Positions 50,222-54,357 of a DNA stretch of 54,357 nucleotides are shown piece by piece. Each line of letters starts with the position of its first letter. The stretch's first letter is position 1. The DNA comes from Acidobacteriota bacterium (GTDB lineage: Bacteria > Acidobacteriota > UBA6911). The notes beneath the pieces are model-generated. The model searched no databases. It saw only the letters and a program-made list of their open reading frames with translations, and was not told where the DNA came from. The DNA lies in assembly GCA_003225335.1 (NCBI GenBank), contig QHZE01000460.1, positions 1-54,357 of the forward strand, given 5' to 3'. A program made the position numbers and the translations under genes.

Positions 50222-51247
50222 ATGCTTCGACCGGTCGGCTTCAGGCTCCTTTGTTTCGAGCTCCTTTTCTTCGGGCTCCTGACGCAACATGCGGGAAGTG
50301 GCGCCTACCAGGGCGAGGATGGCGAAGTTCGTAAACTCGCAGAGGGAGTTTACGTTCGCATCGCGGCCGCGGATCAGAGCATCGTCAGCAATGCCGGTTT
50401 TGTAGAGCTCGATAATTCGGTCCTCGTCTTTGACACGCACTTCACGCTGGAGGCCGGGCAGTCATTGCTGGCCGCGATCCAAAAGATTACAACCAAGCCG
50501 GTCCGCTATTTGGTAAACAGTCACTTTCATCCCGATCACACTCACGGCAATCAATCGTTCGCAGGGCCCGTCCACATAATTGCGACAACGAACGCGCGTC
50601 GCGACGTGGTGCAGCGCGATCTTCCCGCAATGAACCGCACACTTGGCATTGCGCAAGCACAGATCGAGAAGATGAAGAAAGACCTGATCGCGACCAAGGA
50701 CCCGGCGCAGCAAGCGGGTCTTCGCGCGCAAATCCAGCAGCACCAGAAATTCCTGGATAGAATGACAGGCCTGAAGATTCTTCCTCCGGTCCTGGGGGTG
50801 GAAGACAGTCTCGATGTAAACGACACCGTGCGGCCGGCCCGGCTGCTATACCTGGGCAAGGGTCACACCGACGGCGACCTGGTTTTATATCTGCCCAAGG
50901 AGAAGATCGCCTTTGTGGGCGACCTCTTCTTTAACTCTGCGCTTCCCAATACGCAGGATGCCTTTCTGCTCGAATGGATGCGGACGCTGGCCGAGTTGCT
51001 GAAGCTCGACGCCGAGACTTTTGTTCCCGGTCACGGGCCCGTGGGCACAAAAAGCGAGGTGAAAGACTTCCTGAAGTATCTGGAAGAGCTAAAAGAGTGG
51101 GTGGAACCGCGTGTGACGGAAGGGGCTGCCATGGAGCAGGTTTTGCGCGACGTGAAACTTCCGCCCAAGTATTCGTCCTACAGTTATCAGTATTTTTTCC
51201 CCGCCAACCTGCAAAAGATGTATTCGGAGCTTCGGGCCGCGAAGTAG
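50222..51247 (+). CDS. MBL-fold metallo-hydrolase, exported
   Basis: About 341 aa from ATG 50222 (MLRPVGFRLLCFELLFFGLL, signal-like). Metallo-beta-lactamase fold with HFHPDHTHGN (HxHxDH), LGKGHTDGDLVLYLP and VPGHGPVG, enough for a binuclear zinc site. A long helical insert (~130-190, QAQIEKMKKDLIATKDPAQQ) is inserted between the metal motifs. Subclass B3-like or SoxH-like hydrolase possible; substrate unknown. Convergent with the second hybrid kinase across only 27 bases. Confidence 0.85.
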   Translation: MLRPVGFRLLCFELLFFGLLTQHAGSGAYQGEDGEVRKLAEGVYVRIAAADQSIVSNAGFVELDNSVLVFDTHFTLEAGQSLLAAIQKITTKPVRYLVNSHFHPDHTHGNQSFAGPVHIIATTNARRDVVQRDLPAMNRTLGIAQAQIEKMKKDLIATKDPAQQAGLRAQIQQHQKFLDRMTGLKILPPVLGVEDSLDVNDTVRPARLLYLGKGHTDGDLVLYLPKEKIAFVGDLFFNSALPNTQDAFLLEWMRTLAELLKLDAETFVPGHGPVGTKSEVKDFLKYLEELKEWVEPRVTEGAAMEQVLRDVKLPPKYSSYSYQYFFPANLQKMYSELRAAK

Positions 51248-51274
51248 AAAGAGGAATGAAACCCTGATGAACGT

Positions 51275-53005
51275 TTACGCCTCCAGTACCTCGCGCACCT
51301 TGAAAGACAGAGCATCCGGGCTGAAAGGCTTCTGAAGGAAACACGTATCGGAATCCAGCTCGCCTTGATTGCCTATCATGTCACCGGGGTGGCCCGACAT
51401 ATAGAGAATCCTTATCGCCGGGTCGCGGTCCGACAGCCCCACAGCCAGCTTGCGGCCGCCCATCTTCGGCATGATCACGTCAGTGATCAACAGGTGGATT
51501 TTGGGCCCACGGTGGTTTCTAGCGACATTCAAAGCTTCCTCTCCATTCGATGCCTCCAGCACCTCGTAACCTCGCGCGCGGAGCGTAGAAGCGGCGATTT
51601 CTCTCACTGAAGGCTCGTCCTCAACCAGTAAGATTGTTTCGGTGCCGTCAGGAGCGCGGTCCGAAGGTACTTGCCGGGGTGACTCCGTGTCTTGCTGAAC
51701 CCGCGGCAGGTAGATCTTGAAGGTAGTCCCGGCGCCCTGTTGACTCTGGACCGAGATATGCCCGTTCATCTGACGAACGATGCCATAAACGGTAGCAAGC
51801 CCCAGCCCGGTTCCTTCCGCCTTTGTCGTAAAGAAAGGTTCGAAGATACGGGACATTGTTTCACTGCTCATCCCGAATCCGGTGTCACTAACGGAGATCA
51901 TCACGTAGCTGCCGGGAACGAGATCCTCGTGCGCGCCGCTCGCGTCAATCTCACAGTTGACGGTTTCAATGACCAGTCTGCCTCCTTTCAGCATCGCGTC
52001 ACGGGCGTTTACAACCAGGTTCATTATTACCTGTTCGACCTGTCCGGCGTCTGCCCTTACTCGCCCGAGCGCTGCGTCCAGCCTGATTACAATCTCGACG
52101 TCATCACCAATCAAACGGCGGAGCATTTCATCCATTCCGGCCATCAGGTCGTTCAAGTCCAACACCCTGGGTTGAAACACCTCTTTGCGGGCGAAGGCCA
52201 GGAGTTGTTTGGTCAGCGCGGCGGCACGCTGAGCGCCCGCGGCTATCCCTTCCAGTTCCTTGCCCGGCGCTTCGCCTTGCTCGAGCTTCATCGTCGCGAT
52301 CTCGCAGTAGCCGAGGATGGCCGTCAGCAGGTTATTGAAATCGTGTGCGACTCCGCCTGCCAGTCTCCCCACCGCTTCCATTTTCTGCGCGTGACGCAGC
52401 CGCTCCTCGCTCTGACGCAGAGCCTCGCGAGCCCGCTTGCGTTCGGTGATATCCGTGATTGCCGTGCGGCAATGGGCGGTGTTGCCCTCGGAACCCTGGA
52501 CCGGTACGCTCAGCAGCTCGACTTCCAGAGATCCGCCGGTCTTCGGCATGAGCTTGATCTCGCTGAATACCCTATCACTGCTTCGCTCGCAATCAACCAA
52601 GTGCTGGAGGAAGCGAGCCCGGTCACTTGCGGTCACATAACTTGAGAAGAGCCTTCCGGCCAGCTGCGAGCGCTCACCGCCCAGCATTTCGGCGCAGGTG
52701 AGGTTGATTTCGTGAATCCGCCCCTGTCGATCCAGGCTGACGTAGCCAACAGGCGCGAAGTCGTAGAGATCGGCATACCGGCTCCGGGATTCCTCGACCA
52801 GTTGGTGACTTTCCACCAACTCGCGGTTTTGCATCTCCAGCTCGACCTGATGGACCTCCAGCTCATGTAAGGCGCGAGTCAGTTCATTCGCAGGCTGGGA
52901 CAGCCGCGTGCCGCTTTTGTTCTCGAGCGCGCGCAACTCGTCGATCAGCTCCGTCTTCGTCATCCCTTCAAAATGCTTCTTGGGCTTATTCGCCGAACCG
53001 TTCAT
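51275..53005 (-). CDS. PAS-domain hybrid histidine kinase with C-terminal receiver (second)
   Basis: 576 aa, cytoplasmic. Order: N-terminal helical region (~15-75, LTRALHELEVHQVELEMQN), PAS (~78-190), HisKA with H221 (GGVAHDFNN), HATPase (VIMNLVVNARDAM, VSDTGFGMSS, GTGLGLATVYG) and REC (~455-576, ILLVEDEP, LLITDVIMPKMGG, QKPFSP). Closely similar in design to the kinase at 31972 but with the standard HDFNN. It follows the CheB/CheR-PAS-type gene after 60 bases on the same strand. Confidence 0.9.
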   Translation of the reverse strand: MNGSANKPKKHFEGMTKTELIDELRALENKSGTRLSQPANELTRALHELEVHQVELEMQNRELVESHQLVEESRSRYADLYDFAPVGYVSLDRQGRIHEINLTCAEMLGGERSQLAGRLFSSYVTASDRARFLQHLVDCERSSDRVFSEIKLMPKTGGSLEVELLSVPVQGSEGNTAHCRTAITDITERKRAREALRQSEERLRHAQKMEAVGRLAGGVAHDFNNLLTAILGYCEIATMKLEQGEAPGKELEGIAAGAQRAAALTKQLLAFARKEVFQPRVLDLNDLMAGMDEMLRRLIGDDVEIVIRLDAALGRVRADAGQVEQVIMNLVVNARDAMLKGGRLVIETVNCEIDASGAHEDLVPGSYVMISVSDTGFGMSSETMSRIFEPFFTTKAEGTGLGLATVYGIVRQMNGHISVQSQQGAGTTFKIYLPRVQQDTESPRQVPSDRAPDGTETILLVEDEPSVREIAASTLRARGYEVLEASNGEEALNVARNHRGPKIHLLITDVIMPKMGGRKLAVGLSDRDPAIRILYMSGHPGDMIGNQGELDSDTCFLQKPFSPDALSFKVREVLEA

Positions 53006-53065
53006 TGCTTGTCGCCTCCAACGACCTGCTCGCGATCAAAAAAGACAGGCTGGTCGCTCCCAGAG

Positions 53066-54357
53066 CTAACCAGCGCACGCCTGCTCTTCAGGGGGGGTAC
53101 CTTTAGCCGCTATCTCGCGAATGTTCAGAAACACGAAGTGCGTATGCCTTCCCTCGTCGTCAACACGTTGCGCGTCCATCAGAAGCCTTTTCCGGCCTGG
53201 CTCTCCGAAGTCGTGGACGATTTCGAAGTCCCGAACCAGAGGGTTGTCCCGGGTGAGCGCCGAAAGCAGTTTCCTCAGCTTTGGGATGTTCCATTTGCCG
53301 CCGCCCAGTTCATAGATCGGGCAGCCCACGCTTTCTTCGGGTTTGAGCCGAAAGGCCTGGCGGAAGGACCGGCTGGTCGCTCGAACTCGCAGCTCCGCAT
53401 CAAGCGCAACGAGCGGCGGTGCGGCCGCCAGCATTGTGTCGATGAAGTCACGGCATTCTTGAAGCTCCTGCTGACTCGATTTGAGCGCGTCAATATCCAC
53501 GAGGGCCATCACGGCCCCATCGATCTTGTTATCAGCCGTGCGGTACGGACGGATTCGCATCGAGTACCAAAAACCTTGCCGGTCCTGGACCTCTCGCTCG
53601 ACGGTGTCCAGCGAATCCATCACATCTAAAGTTGCCCGCTCCAGGTCCGTTGCTTCGATGTTGGGCTTGATATCGGTGATCGGCCGCCCAACGTCGCTCC
53701 GGATCAGGTTAAAAACTCGTTCCGCGGAAGCGGTGAAGCGCCGGATGCGCAGATCCTGCCCGAGGACAACGATGGGGATATTCAATCCGGTAAGCAGATT
53801 GTGCAGGTCGTTGTTGAGCTGGTTCAGCTCCGCGTTCCGATTCTCCAATTCCTCGTTAACCGTGTTCAGTTCTTCGTTGGTCGATTGTAACTCTTCCTTG
53901 GCGGTCTCCAACTCCTCATTGGTGCTCTGCAGCTCCTCGTTGCTCGACAGTATCTCTTCGTTTGCCGCACGGAGTTCCTCGTTCGTGGCCTCATGTTCCT
54001 CTGTCGTCGCACGCAGGTAGGCCTGAAGCGCCTCAAGTTCCTGGCGGAGCCGGGCGATTTCCCTTTCCAGGTTCCGGCGCTTGCTCCTCGCGCCAGACCC
54101 TGGTTTGTCAGGTCCTGCCGTGTCATGCTCGACCGGCCCAGGCGGGGGTGCGGCTGATAGGGTCGCTTCTTCAAACAGAACCAGGAAGAAGCGCTCTTTG
54201 ATGAGGGGCGAACTGATGGGAATCACTTCAAGGTTGACGGTCTTGGTTTGACCGTTGTGCTTGACCTGCAGGTTCGTCCTTCTGGCGTTGGCGTCTTTCT
54301 TCTTTGCTTCGTGGACGGCAGTACGCACCTCCATCAACAGATCTTCCCGGATCATTT
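53066..54357 (-). CDS. C-terminal part of CheB/CheR-PAS fusion protein (5' end outside window)
   Basis: At least 430 aa; the frame is open to the window edge, so the listed ATG is probably internal. Visible order: a domain end (LMEVRTAVHEAKKKDANARR, LEVIPISSPLIKERFFLVLF), a long heptad coiled coil built of repeated EELQSTNEELET-type units (~95-185), then two PAS domains (IVVLGQDLRIRRFTASAERV, LVALDAELRVRATSRSFRQA). This coiled coil followed by PAS is typical of CheB-CheR-PAS hybrid chemotaxis-like regulators. The methylesterase and methyltransferase domains would be upstream, outside the window. Confidence 0.8.
   Translation of the reverse strand, partial: MIREDLLMEVRTAVHEAKKKDANARRTNLQVKHNGQTKTVNLEVIPISSPLIKERFFLVLFEEATLSAAPPPGPVEHDTAGPDKPGSGARSKRRNLEREIARLRQELEALQAYLRATTEEHEATNEELRAANEEILSSNEELQSTNEELETAKEELQSTNEELNTVNEELENRNAELNQLNNDLHNLLTGLNIPIVVLGQDLRIRRFTASAERVFNLIRSDVGRPITDIKPNIEATDLERATLDVMDSLDTVEREVQDRQGFWYSMRIRPYRTADNKIDGAVMALVDIDALKSSQQELQECRDFIDTMLAAAPPLVALDAELRVRATSRSFRQAFRLKPEESVGCPIYELGGGKWNIPKLRKLLSALTRDNPLVRDFEIVHDFGEPGRKRLLMDAQRVDDEGRHTHFVFLNIREIAAKGTPPEEQACAG

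Overview
This window looks like a core-genome stretch from a Gram-negative, moderately GC-rich bacterium. It encodes a lipid A-type (LpxL/HtrB) acyltransferase, periplasmic lipoprotein and HtrA-type proteins, PAS hybrid histidine kinases, and a MutL that carries its own endonuclease motif. The gene mix and the many short dispersed intergenic repeats are reminiscent of Acidobacteriota or related soil/sediment phyla. That placement is inference; there is no rRNA in the window to settle it, and I saw no tRNA, CRISPR array, prophage or intact transposase gene.

Layout. 1-5.6 kb: end of a threonine aldolase, then acyl-CoA dehydrogenase, MeaB GTPase and methylmalonyl-CoA epimerase (propionate/methylmalonyl-CoA branch), then MTA phosphorylase and a PfkB kinase. 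5.6-10.2 kb: a TPR protein split by a one-base frameshift, and a minus-strand pair of a secreted FN3-LamG protein and a PilZ-transmembrane protein. 10.7-16 kb: trxB with a promoter-hairpin-oligoT leader, an LpxL-like acyltransferase and three unrecognised genes. 16-30.5 kb: a single-module Clp-like ATPase, hisS behind a 269-bp MITE-like element, mutL, the minus-strand series guaA-dnaE-accA, and a Bat-type (vWA/BatD) cluster. 30.8-43.5 kb: uppP, a hybrid kinase, then a long minus-strand series (GT39, flippase-like protein, GT2, YqeC-like P-loop protein, SpoU methyltransferase, rarA) and mutS. 44-54 kb: tsaB-rimI, cupin, AhpD-like protein, MFS transporter, family-3 solute-binding lipoprotein, HtrA protease, MBL-fold hydrolase, a second hybrid kinase and the end of a CheB/CheR-PAS-type protein.

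The most striking feature is non-coding. At least nine families of short inverted or composite repeats (called A-J here, plus L for the linker) occupy most larger gaps. They sit next to stop codons: in many genes the repeat begins within about 0-15 bases of the stop, and in hisS and the second Bat gene it supplies the last codons. Six of seven convergent gene junctions hold an inverted repeat, drawn from several families. Composite copies keep a fixed module order (C-B-L-A), and two roughly 200-bp copies lie in opposite orientation at 30.6 and 40.7 kb. Other points worth checking are an apparent AUU start for guaA, a roughly 50-nt leader RNA before trxB, and a PilZ protein that joins a c-di-GMP-type domain to two tandem extracytoplasmic repeats.
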